37,464 nt of DNA from an uncultured Pseudomonadota bacterium (GCA_913061055.1 CAJXVA010000028.1:1-37464), one strand, 5' to 3'; positions 24,558 through 32,943 are shown, counted from the first letter of the stretch. Translations and numbers: made by a program. Notes: generated by a model not told the origin, from the sequence alone.

Positions 24558-25160
24558 TCAGCGGGCAGGGGCACCGAGCAACATCGTCCACGGCAGCGGC
24601 GAGCGCCGCTGGAGAATCGACAGGTGTCGGCCGGCCAGCGCCTCGAGCCCGCGCCGCGAGAAGTGTTGAATGTGGCCGGGCGTGTTGCCGAGGTCGGTCA
24701 GGTACTTGCCCCGTGCCATGTTCATCGCCCGCCAGACCGGCTCCCAGGGGGTGGAAAGCAGGACTCGATGCTTGGCAACCCGCGCGACCTCGGCGAGCCC
24801 GGCTTCGGGGTCCTCGAGATGTTCGAGGACTTCGCAGCAGACGACCAGGTCAAACGAATCATCGGGGTAGGGGAGCTTGTAGACGTCGGCCTGCTTGGGC
24901 TGCAGCGGCGCGGGCAGGTCGGTGGGGACGCGGCCGATGTCGAGGTCGGTGATCTCGAAACGCGAAGGCTTGGCCGCGCTGTCGAGCAGGGCCCGCGCCA
25001 GATGGCCTTCTCCGCACCCGACCTCGAGCACGGTGTCCGCAGCCGCCAAGCGGTACAGCGACGTGGCCCCGCGCATGAAACCAGACATCAGGGCCCGCGC
25101 GATCGGGTTGCTGGTGCCGTACTTGTCGTAGTGGTTGCCCACCACGTTGTCCGCGGTCAT
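24558..25160 (-). CDS. SAM-dependent methyltransferase of the glycan operon
   Basis: A 200-residue class I methyltransferase of the Methyltransf_11 type. Motif I is VLEVGCGEGHLARALLD (44-60), then FEITDLDIGRV, the motif II-like PYPDDSFDLVVCCEVLEHLEDPE, and VLLSTPWEPVW. The wording GNHYDKYGTSNPIARALM at the N-terminus is typical of methyltransferases encoded next to GT2 dolichol-phosphate-mannose-synthase-like genes. It starts at the ATG at 25160, overlapping the stop of the GT2 gene (ATGA). It probably modifies a sugar or lipid carrier in the same pathway; substrate not known. Confidence 0.8.
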   Translation of the reverse strand: MTADNVVGNHYDKYGTSNPIARALMSGFMRGATSLYRLAAADTVLEVGCGEGHLARALLDSAAKPSRFEITDLDIGRVPTDLPAPLQPKQADVYKLPYPDDSFDLVVCCEVLEHLEDPEAGLAEVARVAKHRVLLSTPWEPVWRAMNMARGKYLTDLGNTPGHIQHFSRRGLEALAGRHLSILQRRSPLPWTMLLGAPAR

Positions 25161-26185
25161 GTCGGGTCCTCCGCCTGCCACGGCTGCGCATCGGTGGACT
25201 CGACACCCTCGACGCCATCGCCATCGCGTGCAACCCGAGCATCGAGGCGACGAACGCGGTGCAGGAGCTCCTCGGTGAGCCGTCGATTGCTCGCGAGAAG
25301 GTCGCCGAGCAGGGCCATCAGGCCGACGAGGAACGCGAGGATGAACGCGCCCACGCCGACCAGCAGGGACTGGATGTGTCCGCTGTAGTCGGGGTCCTGC
25401 AGGTAGAAGTACGTGAAGCGTCCGCCAAGCGAGAGCCCGACGAGCAGCAGGGCCAGCGCGACGAACCCAAACGTCTGCACGGGCCAGTACATGTTGTAGG
25501 CCCGCAGGATGACCGCGCCGTTACGCCGCAGGTACTCCGGGATCGAGCCGAACAGCCGAGACTCTCGCGTCTTGGGGTTGGTCTTGATCGGGACATTGCC
25601 GATCACGAGCCCGGCTTGTCCGGCCTGGATGATCGTCTCGAGGGTGTACGTGAATCGGTTGTGGACGAAGATGTGATACGCCGCGTGCCGGTTGAAGGCG
25701 CGGAAGCCACTGGTCGAGTCGGCGACTTCCGTGCCGGAGGCGCGGCGGACCACTTGTGAGCCCCAGCGCTGGAGGAGCTTTTTGAGGAAGGAAAAGTGCT
25801 CGATGGTGTCGGTTTGCCGGTCGCCGATGACGACGTCGGCGGTGCCCTCGACGAGCGGCGCGACCAGACGCGCGATGTCCGATCCTTTGTACTGATTGTC
25901 CGCGTCGGTGTTGACGATCACGTCGGCACCCAGCCGGATGCAGGCATCGATGCCGGCCATGTGGGCGGCCGCCAGGCCCTGATTCCGCGGGAACGAGATG
26001 ACGTGATGCACGCCGAGCTCGCGAGCGACTTCGGCGGTGCCATCCGTGCTGCCGTCGTCGATGATCAGCACCTCGATGCTGCTGATCCCCGGGATGGACC
26101 GCGGGAGGTCGGCGAACGTGCCACCCAGATGCTCGCGCTCGTTCAGGCACGGGATCTGGATCAGCAGCTTCAGGGGACGGCTCAT
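25157..26185 (-). CDS. GT2 polyprenyl-phosphate sugar transferase (DPM1/GtrB-like), first gene of operon
   Basis: A 342-residue GT-A-fold family 2 glycosyltransferase. IPCLNE (11-16), IIDDGSTDGT (Asp43/Asp44) and the metal-binding DxD region NTDADNQY (Asp94/Asp96) are followed by SGFRAFNR, the family's conserved acceptor-side motif. Two C-terminal membrane helices (about 225-250 and 265-292) place it with dolichyl/undecaprenyl-phosphate sugar synthases such as DPM1 and GtrB. It would make the lipid-linked sugar donors used by the GT-C enzymes downstream and on the opposite strand. The start is the ATG at 26185. On the reverse strand TGGTACAAC (26211-26203) is an extended -10 candidate about 17 nt upstream. 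Confidence 0.85.
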   Translation of the reverse strand: MSRPLKLLIQIPCLNEREHLGGTFADLPRSIPGISSIEVLIIDDGSTDGTAEVARELGVHHVISFPRNQGLAAAHMAGIDACIRLGADVIVNTDADNQYKGSDIARLVAPLVEGTADVVIGDRQTDTIEHFSFLKKLLQRWGSQVVRRASGTEVADSTSGFRAFNRHAAYHIFVHNRFTYTLETIIQAGQAGLVIGNVPIKTNPKTRESRLFGSIPEYLRRNGAVILRAYNMYWPVQTFGFVALALLLVGLSLGGRFTYFYLQDPDYSGHIQSLLVGVGAFILAFLVGLMALLGDLLASNRRLTEELLHRVRRLDARVARDGDGVEGVESTDAQPWQAEDPT

Positions 26186-26291
26186 ACGAACGCTGTCGGC
26201 CGGTTGTACCAAGGCTGCCGCCGGGGCGGTAGGATGCCGCATCGACGCCTCGAGCACGCCGCCGACCTCCAGCCGCGTCACGCCCCTGGCC

Positions 26292-27875
26292 GTGGTGCTG
26301 GCGCTGGCCGTCCTTGCGGCCTTCGTGGTCCAGGTGCGTGCGTGGGCGTTTCTCTGCGATGACGCCTTCATCTCGTTCCGGTACGCGGAACATCTGGGTC
26401 ACTACGGGATGCCGGTGTTCAACGTGGTGGACCCACCCGAGCGGGTCGAGGGCTACACGAACTTCTCCTGGGTGGTGTTGCTGGCGCTGGGCTCGGCAGT
26501 CGGACTGGAGCCGATTGGGCTCGCTCCGGTGCTGACGACCGCCTCAGCGGCGGCAGTGCTCGTGCTGTCGGTGCTGCTGCTGCGGGCGCTCCGCGGAGAG
26601 TGGACCGCACCGCTTCGGCCGCTCCACCTCACGCCGGCGATGCTCTTGGTCGCGCTGCCCGAGGCGATGGTGTGGAGTGGGAGTGGTCTGGAGACGGGGT
26701 TCGCGGCGGCGGTGGTGCTGGGCGCGATGCTGGCATGGACACGCGGGCGACTGGTCGCGGCAGGAGCTCTGGCCGCGCTTGCGGGCCTCACCCGGCCCGA
26801 TGCCTTGCTGCCGATCGCGGTATTTGGGATCGGGTGGCTCGGCGGACGCATCGCAGCGCAGCGCCGGGTCGCGATCGGGGAGGTGCCCTGGCGAACCGTG
26901 GGACTGGCCGCGGCCGCGTTCGCCGGACCGCTTGTGGCCCACTTGCTGTGGCGGCACGCGTACTACGGATCTTGGGTGCCGAACACGTGGCCGATCAAGG
27001 CGCACGGCATGCTGCTGCGTGACACCTATGGGGTGGCGTACGTCGGGGCGTGGATCGAACACGTCCATCTGTGGTGGTTCGCACCGCTGGCGCTCGCGAT
27101 CCGGCCGCGCCATGCCTGTGTGCTGCTCCCCATCGCAACCGTCGTCGGTTATGGATACGCAGTCGGCGGGGACTTCATGGCGTACTCGCGCTTCTACGTC
27201 GTCGCCACGGCGGCGCTCGCTGTGGTGGCGGGTTGGCTGCTCGCCGACGCCACGGACTCTGTCGAGTCCAAGCTGGGGACGCGGGCTCGCTGGGGAGCCC
27301 TGGCCGTCGTCGTGTTGATCTCTGGGTTGCTGGGTCGGGAGGCTCGGGCTCGGCATGCGCACGACGTCGCCCAAGGCGGCAAGTGGATCGATGGCAAGTG
27401 GGAGGGCACCGTGGCGATGGATCGGTTTGCCAAGGTTGGCTTGGCCGCGGGCCGGTGGATGCACGCCAACCTCCCGTCCGACACGTGGATCACCGTCGGT
27501 GCCGCCGGAGCCGTGCCCTACGGTGCCAAGCTGCCGACGATCGATGCGTATGGGTTGATCGATCCCGTCATCGCGACGATGCCCGAAGCAGGGCCGTACA
27601 CCGGGAAAGGCGCGCGTCCAGGGCACCAGCTGCAGGCTCCGCGTTCATACATCCTCAGCCGGGACCCGGACCTGCTGTGCCATGTCGGGTATCGAGGGCC
27701 GCGGCCACCGTCCGAGCGACGCAAGCCGCGGGGGTATGGGCGCAACTACCGGTGGGCCTGCATCGACCTTCCGGAGATCGAGGACCGTCATGGCGAACCG
27801 TTGCCGCCGGGGGTCTACTGCTGCCGTCGCCCCGCCGACCGGACAGTGGGTCCGTTCGGGCAGGAGGCGCGATGA
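26292..27875 (+). CDS. GT-C family membrane glycosyltransferase (DDAFISFRY type)
   Basis: About 527 residues from the GTG at 26292. After helix 1 the external loop carries CDDAFISFRYAEHL (Asp23/Asp24), then ERVEGYTNFSWVVLLAL. This matches the DDAFIxxRYxxN....Y....RVEGYTN signature of bacterial GT-C enzymes related to arabinofuranosyl- and mannosyl-transferases. About ten helices follow, then a Cys-containing periplasmic tail (PTIDAYGLIDPVIA ... GVYCCRR). The GTG at 26292 shortens helix 1. An upstream GTG at 26037 would overlap the divergent GT2 gene by 149 bp. A TAGGAT box lies 5 nt before an in-frame ATC at 26241, so the true start is uncertain. The next gene overlaps by ATGA. Confidence 0.8.
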   Translation: MVLALAVLAAFVVQVRAWAFLCDDAFISFRYAEHLGHYGMPVFNVVDPPERVEGYTNFSWVVLLALGSAVGLEPIGLAPVLTTASAAAVLVLSVLLLRALRGEWTAPLRPLHLTPAMLLVALPEAMVWSGSGLETGFAAAVVLGAMLAWTRGRLVAAGALAALAGLTRPDALLPIAVFGIGWLGGRIAAQRRVAIGEVPWRTVGLAAAAFAGPLVAHLLWRHAYYGSWVPNTWPIKAHGMLLRDTYGVAYVGAWIEHVHLWWFAPLALAIRPRHACVLLPIATVVGYGYAVGGDFMAYSRFYVVATAALAVVAGWLLADATDSVESKLGTRARWGALAVVVLISGLLGREARARHAHDVAQGGKWIDGKWEGTVAMDRFAKVGLAAGRWMHANLPSDTWITVGAAGAVPYGAKLPTIDAYGLIDPVIATMPEAGPYTGKGARPGHQLQAPRSYILSRDPDLLCHVGYRGPRPPSERRKPRGYGRNYRWACIDLPEIEDRHGEPLPPGVYCCRRPADRTVGPFGQEAR

Positions 27876-29875
27876 ACCGCGTCCTGGTCGGCGTCTCGAC
27901 CGTCGTCATCGCCACGGTCCTGCTGGTGATGGTGTTGCGGATCGGCTTTCCGCTGGAGCTCGAGTGGATGGAGGGTGGTGTCCTGCATCAGGCGCACCGC
28001 TTCGCACACGGGCAGCCGCTGTACCCGCCGCCGGGCCGCGACTTTGTGCCGTTCCTGTACACGCCCGGATTCGCGGTGCTGCTGGGATCGCTCGGCAAGA
28101 TCTTCGGGGTCAGCTACACCCTCGGCCGCCTGATCAGCATCATCTCGTGCATCGCGATCGGTTGGGCGATCTACAGGGCCGTCGAACTCGCCGGAAAACC
28201 CCCCGCGCACCGAATCGCGGCGGTGGCGTTGTTCGCATCCGGCTACGTGTTCACGTTTCGTTGGCTCGACCTTGCGCGGCCGGACACGTTGGCGATGGCG
28301 TTGTGCGTATGGGCGCTGGTGCTCCTGCGGGACGCTAGGGGCAGCCATCGGAAGGCGATCTTGGCGGGTGTCCTCATGGCGCTCTCGTTTTGGACCAAGC
28401 AGACGGCGGCCACGTTCGTCATCGCGAGCGGAGTGGGGGCGCTGTTGGTCGCGCCACGACAGCTCCCCGCGTATGCGCTGAGCATCGCCGTGATCGACGG
28501 CGGCGGTGTGCTGCTGGGCAACGCGGTCACCGACGGCCGCTTGTGGCACTACATCTACGAGCTGCATCAGAGCCACGCCTTCAACGACGAACGCTTCGAG
28601 AAGAAGACGTGGGGGATGTTCGTGCATGCAGGCCCGGCCGTGTTGCTGGCGCTGGTCATCAGCCTCGGGGCGCTGCTCGCTCGCTTGAAGAACTCGAGCC
28701 AGCGGTGGACGGAGGCGGCCGAGCCCGCCTACTGGGGGATCATGGCGGCGACGGGCTTGCTCGTCTCGGCGCTCGGCTACTCCACGCAGTGGGCCGAACC
28801 CAACGCCTTCATCCCCGGTGTGCTGATGGGCTCGGTCGCGGTCGGTGTGCTCCTCCCGACTTCGGGCCGGCTGGGCACCGTGACCTGCGTTCTGGTGCTC
28901 GCCCAGCTTTGCTTCTCCCTCGCGGTGGAGCCGATGTACCAGCCGATTCAGAACAAAGGCTCGGCGGGACTCAAGCAGAGCTACGCTTGGCAGTCGTGGG
29001 CACGCACCGTTCCCACCGATGAACGGCGGCGAAGAGCGGAGGCCCTGCGCGCCGAACTCGAGGCGGGCCCTGGCCCCATTCTCGCCCTGCAACGGCCGTG
29101 GTGGACCGTCCTGGCTGGAAGCGAGGGGCACGTCGGCAGCATGGGAATCACCGATGTCTTGCCCGATGATCGGGCCGCGATTGAAAAGGCACTGGTCGCG
29201 GAGCTCCGAGAAGGCAAGTTCGCGCAGGTTTGGACCGAAGGCGATCCGCCGCGGTGGATGATGCGAGGTCTTGGCAGCTACAGCCTCGGTCGGCGGCTGC
29301 ACGGGGCACAGCGGGTACGGCCGATGTCGGGCTACATGTCCGACGCTGGCATGGTGACCCGCTACCGCGCCGACCAGCTGCAGTTCGTTCCCGCCGGGCC
29401 GCGCCCTCTGCCACCGGGGGCCGAGGTCGTCGCCGACTTCGAGTCGGGACGGGCCGAAGGATTCACGGCGCAGGGGGCTGCGTTTGGTCGACGCGCGACG
29501 CGGAGCATCAACTCGAGCTTCCCGGCGGTGGGTCCCGTCGGCGGGCGCTACTACTACTCGAGTGCGGGGCTTCGCGGTGATCTGAAGGCCACGGGCTCGG
29601 CTCGTTCGGCTCCCTTCGTCCTGCCCCGCGGCGGCAGTGTCGAGTTGCTGCTCGGTTCGGTCGGAACACGCGGCCGTCTGGAGGTGGCGTTGGTCGCCGG
29701 AGACGAGCGGGCCCCGGTGAAGATCCCGCCAACGCATCTCTCGATGGCGCCGGTTCGCTGGACCGTGCCCGCGAGCTGGGCCGAGCGAGAGGTGGTGCTC
29801 GAGCTGAGGGACGATGCGACGAAGGGCGCGCTGTTCATCGACGATGTGCGAGTGCTCCCCACGATGGCTCCGTAG
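27872..29875 (+). CDS. GT-C-like membrane glycosyltransferase with C-terminal jelly-roll domain
   Basis: A 667-residue protein starting at the ATG at 27872 (AGGAGG upstream; ATGA overlap with the previous stop). Helix 1 is followed by LELEWMEGGVLHQAHRFAHGQPLYPPPGRDFVPFLYTPGF, where Glu31/Glu34 and the YPPP...F.P.LYTPG segment mark a GT-C family with an EWMEG acidic motif. About 10-11 helices run to about residue 345. The soluble C-terminus ends in a roughly 150-residue domain (from VADFESGRAEGF) with the DFE.G...GW/F...G.AF opening and a strand pattern of carbohydrate-binding jelly-roll domains. It likely forms an operon with the preceding GT-C and is divergent from the GT2 operon. Confidence 0.75.
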   Translation: MNRVLVGVSTVVIATVLLVMVLRIGFPLELEWMEGGVLHQAHRFAHGQPLYPPPGRDFVPFLYTPGFAVLLGSLGKIFGVSYTLGRLISIISCIAIGWAIYRAVELAGKPPAHRIAAVALFASGYVFTFRWLDLARPDTLAMALCVWALVLLRDARGSHRKAILAGVLMALSFWTKQTAATFVIASGVGALLVAPRQLPAYALSIAVIDGGGVLLGNAVTDGRLWHYIYELHQSHAFNDERFEKKTWGMFVHAGPAVLLALVISLGALLARLKNSSQRWTEAAEPAYWGIMAATGLLVSALGYSTQWAEPNAFIPGVLMGSVAVGVLLPTSGRLGTVTCVLVLAQLCFSLAVEPMYQPIQNKGSAGLKQSYAWQSWARTVPTDERRRRAEALRAELEAGPGPILALQRPWWTVLAGSEGHVGSMGITDVLPDDRAAIEKALVAELREGKFAQVWTEGDPPRWMMRGLGSYSLGRRLHGAQRVRPMSGYMSDAGMVTRYRADQLQFVPAGPRPLPPGAEVVADFESGRAEGFTAQGAAFGRRATRSINSSFPAVGPVGGRYYYSSAGLRGDLKATGSARSAPFVLPRGGSVELLLGSVGTRGRLEVALVAGDERAPVKIPPTHLSMAPVRWTVPASWAEREVVLELRDDATKGALFIDDVRVLPTMAP

Positions 29876-29916
29876 TCGATCTCGCCGACTCGAGCAGATG
29901 CCGCGGTCGGTCCCAA

Positions 29917-29963
29917 CCAACGCAAAACGCCACAGACCGAAGCCCGTGGCGTGTTCGCGTTGG
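29917..29963. terminator. Long hairpin between convergent genes, likely bidirectional terminator
   Basis: CCAACGC (29917-29923) pairs with GCGTTGG (29957-29963), and inside it CGCCAC pairs with GTGGCG, with one or two small bulges. The result is a stem of about 17 bp and a loop of about 10 nt. It sits between the stops at 29875 (+) and 30009 (-). No T-tract follows, so termination may rely on the stem alone. Confidence 0.55.
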
Positions 29964-30008
29964 AGTCCGGCTCGCGATGGGCGAGCCAGACGCTGGTAAC
30001 GGCCGCTG

Positions 30009-30440
30009 CTAGTACCGCACGCGGACGATGTCGCGGGTGACGAAGACCCGCTTCTTGCCGCCGCAGGGGTACGCAAGCTCCATCTCGAAGCTCGTGCCGG
30101 GCTCGCCACGGATGGCGCTGGCCCATTGCTCGACGGAGCGCAGACGCTCGCCTTCGATGCGGAGGAGTCGCGCGCCGGGAAGGATCTTGCCGTCGGCCGG
30201 CGAACCCTTGATGACGCGGGACACGACCACGTGCCCCTGCTCTCGCTCGATGACCACCCCGATGCCGCTGTACGTGTACGCGCGGTTGACCTGGTGCTGC
30301 ATGCCGCACTGCGTGGCAGCCATGCGGTACATCACGGCGCCGGACGTGGCGACGGTACCTGCCAGGAGAATCGAGCCGAGGACAACACGCCGACCGAGAC
30401 GCCAGCGCTGAAGGGAGGAGCGAGTTTCGCGAGAGCTCAT
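30009..30440 (-). CDS. Membrane-anchored PDZ-domain protein
   Basis: A 143-residue protein with a basic N-terminus, one membrane anchor (about 19-38) and a single periplasmic PDZ domain of about 90 residues. The carboxylate-loop region is SGIGVVIEREQGHVVVSRVIKGSPADGKILPGARLLRIEGERL, the usual GIG...V......GSPA...G...GD.I..I.G pattern with GARLLRIEG in place of GDRILAI(N/D)G. No protease domain is present, so it is probably an adaptor that binds C-termini or presents a partner protein. The ATG at 30440 is preceded by AACAAT (reverse strand), 6 nt away. It is divergent from the cell-wall block. Confidence 0.8.
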   Translation of the reverse strand: MSSRETRSSLQRWRLGRRVVLGSILLAGTVATSGAVMYRMAATQCGMQHQVNRAYTYSGIGVVIEREQGHVVVSRVIKGSPADGKILPGARLLRIEGERLRSVEQWASAIRGEPGTSFEMELAYPCGGKKRVFVTRDIVRVRY

Positions 30441-30702
30441 GTGTGGATTGTTCCGAACGCGTTGAGAGAAGCAGCACGCCCAGCATCCCGGGCGACGTCC
30501 TCATTCTTCCACATGGCGAGAGTTGTTGCCACCCCTCGATCGCTCCGCAAGCGGACCAAAATGCCAAGCGTTTCCGGCGCCTTCGGAGATCCGCAGGATC
30601 GCGGGCTGCGCCGGTCCCGCGAAGAGCGCAGAGCCAGGTGGACCGCTGCGGAGTTTCTGCGTTATTTCGGCGGGCCCTCTAACCGGGATAGCGTTCCAAA
30701 CC

Positions 30703-31656
30703 ATGACCCGAGCCTCTGCGGTCACGCCCCTCCTCCTCCTCGCCCTCTCCTTGAGCGGGTGCGACAAGAGTTCGACCCCCGCCGCTGCTGGGTCCGATGC
30801 CACCGTGGCCGAGGCGCCAGCGCCTTCGGAGCCCGAGCCAGCGCCCCAGGCCGAAGCTCCGACACCCGCGGAGGAGCCCACGCTCGCCAACGCCGCTGTC
30901 GATGCGTCCAGCTTGGCCAAAGCTGAGCCCGCGCCCGAGCCCGAAGCTGCTCCGGACCCGGCCCCCGAGGAAGAGCCCGCCGAGCTGCCGACCTACAAGG
31001 TGCTGATCCTCGGCGACAGCCTGATCGCGACCGGGTTCGGGGCGCTGCTCGAGAAGAGCCTCGACGCCCACCCGCAGATCACCTGCTACCGCAAGGGCAA
31101 GTCCTCCTCGGGTCTCGCACGACCGGACTTCTTCGACTGGATGGCCGAAGCCAAGCGCCAGGTCGATCTTCGCAAGCCGGACCTCGTCGTCGTCCTGATG
31201 GGCGGCAACGATGGACAGGACCTGACCCACCGGAACAAGAAGGCCGGCCGGCGCGTCACGTGGAAGCATGAGAACTGGGAAGCCGGTTACCGGGAACGGG
31301 TGGACAGCCTCCTCGCGCAGGTCTCCGCACCCGACCGCGACATCGTTTGGCTGGGCATGCCGACGATGGGCCTTCGTAGCCTGGAGAAGAAGCTCGTCAC
31401 CATCCGCGGCGTCCAGAAAGCCGCGGTCGAGGCCCATGAGTCGGCGTCGTACGTCGAGACCGCACCGTTCGTCTCCGACGACGATGGAGCCATGCTCACC
31501 CACGCAGTGGTCGGGTCCCGGAAGAAGAAGAAAGCCATCCGGGCCGACGACAAGATCCACTTCACGATGGCCGGCAGCCAATACTTCGCCGATGCGGTGT
31601 ACCCCGAGGTTCTCGAGGCGCTGGAGGTCGAGGATGTGGCTGCGGACGAGGACTGA
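30703..31656 (+). CDS. SGNH-hydrolase lipoprotein (DUF459-like)
   Basis: A 317-residue lipoprotein: lipobox LSGC (Cys20), a Pro/Ala/Glu-rich wall-spanning linker (about 25-95), then an SGNH/GDSL hydrolase domain. Block I is ILGDSLIATGFG (Ser106), block III MGGNDGQDL (Asn169), and block V DDKIHFT (Asp283, His286). This block order and DKIHFTxxGxxxYA wording match the DUF459 group, extracytoplasmic esterases or acetyl-transfer partners found near peptidoglycan genes. It probably removes or moves an acyl group on cell wall or surface polysaccharide. The ATG at 30703 follows TAGCGT by 8 nt. The LysM-endopeptidase gene lies 63 bp downstream. Confidence 0.8.
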   Translation: MTRASAVTPLLLLALSLSGCDKSSTPAAAGSDATVAEAPAPSEPEPAPQAEAPTPAEEPTLANAAVDASSLAKAEPAPEPEAAPDPAPEEEPAELPTYKVLILGDSLIATGFGALLEKSLDAHPQITCYRKGKSSSGLARPDFFDWMAEAKRQVDLRKPDLVVVLMGGNDGQDLTHRNKKAGRRVTWKHENWEAGYRERVDSLLAQVSAPDRDIVWLGMPTMGLRSLEKKLVTIRGVQKAAVEAHESASYVETAPFVSDDDGAMLTHAVVGSRKKKKAIRADDKIHFTMAGSQYFADAVYPEVLEALEVEDVAADED

Positions 31657-31719
31657 GCCAGGCGCGAACATTTCCGCTCCCCGGTCGTCTGAACTGCTGA
31701 TGACCCGAGGAGGCCAGCG

Positions 31720-32850
31720 GTGAACCCCCGCGCTCTGCTGCTGTGTGCGGCGGTGTGGGTGGCCGGATGTGCCACACCGGGCGCCTGGGCCCGCGGCTCG
31801 ATGCGCGCAGACGCGGGCGCGGCGGAGTTCGGTGCCGGAAAAGGCGAAGAGACCGAGCGTCCGTGGGTCAAGCACAAGGTCGTCCCGCGCGAGCGGATCG
31901 AGGACATCGAGAAGCGCTACGGGGTGTCCAAGAAGGAGCTCATCCGTTGGAACAAGCGCCTCAAGCAAAAGCAGTGGATCTATGCAGGCCAGGTGCTCCG
32001 CATCAAGGCTCGCCGGACCCCGCCCCCGCGCGAGAAGATCACCTACGTCGTCAAGAGCGGTGACCGGTGGGTGGAGATCGCCAAGGCCCACAACATTCGT
32101 GAGAGCGACCTCCGATCCTGGAACCGCAAGGTGCCGCGCGCCTTCAAGGTCGGGCAGAAGCTGACGCTCTACACCAACCCGCTCGAGGAGGCGGTACCCG
32201 CCGATGGCGAGGACGCTCCGACCGCATCGGACTCCGGTTCGAGGCCAGACCGACTGAGCGTACGGGGCAACGCGTTGTCGATCGGCAAGCCCAACCGAGG
32301 CCGGATTCAGAACGGGATCCAGCTTCCCGAGAGTGAGCACTACACCCTACGAGACCCCGAGCGCTCGTACGGCTCTTCACACGCGGTCACGATCATTCAC
32401 GATTCGATCGCCGCATTTCGGGCCGAGACCGGGTACCGCGGGGAGATCAAGATCGCCGACCTGAGCAAGAAGGGCGGCGGACGGCTTCGCCCGCACGGCT
32501 CGCATCAGGCCGGCCGCGATGCGGACATTCGCCTGCCTCGTCGCAAAGGCGTGTCCAAGGACAACAACAGCTTGTCGGCCATCGACTGGGACCTGTCTTG
32601 GGCGTTGGTCAAGGCGTTCGTCGACACCGGGGAGATCGAGTACATCTTCTTGGAGACGAGCCGTCAGAAGGCACTGCGCAAGGCTGCCCAACGAGCAGGC
32701 GCGTCCGCGTCCGAGCTCGCGCGTGCGATTCAATACCCAAGCAAGCGCGGCACCAACAAGGGCATCGTCCGGCACGCCAGCGGCCACAGGATCCACATCC
32801 ACGTGCGGGTCAAGTGCGCCGAGAGCAACAGCCGCTGCCAGTCTTATTGA
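31720..32850 (+). CDS. Lipoprotein with two LysM repeats and a MepA-type (M74) murein endopeptidase domain
   Basis: A 376-residue lipoprotein (lipobox VAGC, Cys17). Two LysM-like modules follow (about 50-97 and 106-152), which bind peptidoglycan, then a linker and a C-terminal domain of about 190 residues like penicillin-insensitive endopeptidase MepA, which cuts D-Ala-meso-DAP (and LD) crosslinks. Metal and active-site residues keep the MepA spacing: His259, His262 and Asp269 (PHGSHQAGRDAD), then His356, His359 and His361 (GHRIHIHVR). The GTG at 31720 has a strong GAGGAGG site. It lies 63 bp after the SGNH gene with no terminator between, so the two are probably co-transcribed. Its domain is paralogous to the C-terminus of the M56 protein two genes on. 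Confidence 0.88.
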   Translation: MNPRALLLCAAVWVAGCATPGAWARGSMRADAGAAEFGAGKGEETERPWVKHKVVPRERIEDIEKRYGVSKKELIRWNKRLKQKQWIYAGQVLRIKARRTPPPREKITYVVKSGDRWVEIAKAHNIRESDLRSWNRKVPRAFKVGQKLTLYTNPLEEAVPADGEDAPTASDSGSRPDRLSVRGNALSIGKPNRGRIQNGIQLPESEHYTLRDPERSYGSSHAVTIIHDSIAAFRAETGYRGEIKIADLSKKGGGRLRPHGSHQAGRDADIRLPRRKGVSKDNNSLSAIDWDLSWALVKAFVDTGEIEYIFLETSRQKALRKAAQRAGASASELARAIQYPSKRGTNKGIVRHASGHRIHIHVRVKCAESNSRCQSY

Positions 32851-32857
32851 GCGCGCA

Positions 32858-32877
32858 GCGTCGCCGGGTCGCGACGC
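32858..32877 (+). terminator. Hairpin after the LysM endopeptidase gene
   Basis: GCGTCGC (32858-32864) pairs perfectly with GCGACGC (32871-32877) around the loop CGGGTC. It begins 8 nt after the stop at 32850. There is no T-tract. It would separate the SGNH/LysM unit from the BlaI unit. Confidence 0.45.
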
Positions 32878-32900
32878 AGACTCATCAACAGAATCTTGTG

Positions 32901-32937
32901 AGCTACACTTGACGCTGTTGAGCTACGCTTGTAGCTT
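32901..32937 (+). promoter_or_regulatory. Double BlaI-type operator overlapping a sigma70 promoter
   Basis: Two 16-bp sites lie 20 bp apart. Site 2 (32921-32936) is a perfect inverted repeat AGCTAC-GCTT-GTAGCT. Site 1 (32901-32916, AGCTAC-ACTT-GACGCT) matches it at 13 of 16 positions. They cover the -35 TTGACG (32909-32914) and, after 17 bp, the -10 TAGCTT (32932-32937). The ATG at 32944 is 6 nt beyond the -10, so the mRNA is probably leaderless. The layout fits autorepression by the BlaI-like product. The familiar TACA/TGTA half-site core is partly kept (CTAC/GTAG). Confidence 0.65.
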
Positions 32938-32943
32938 ACGGTC

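Noticed and set aside
27815..30109. Open reverse frame of 764 codons opposite the second GT-C gene
   Set aside because: Same antisense effect; the forward frame has GT-C motifs, an ATGA junction and a ribosome-binding site.
30679..32340. Open reverse frame of 553 codons opposite the SGNH and LysM genes
   Set aside because: The forward strand has clear lipoboxes, SGNH blocks and LysM repeats; the reverse translation shows no recognisable domain.
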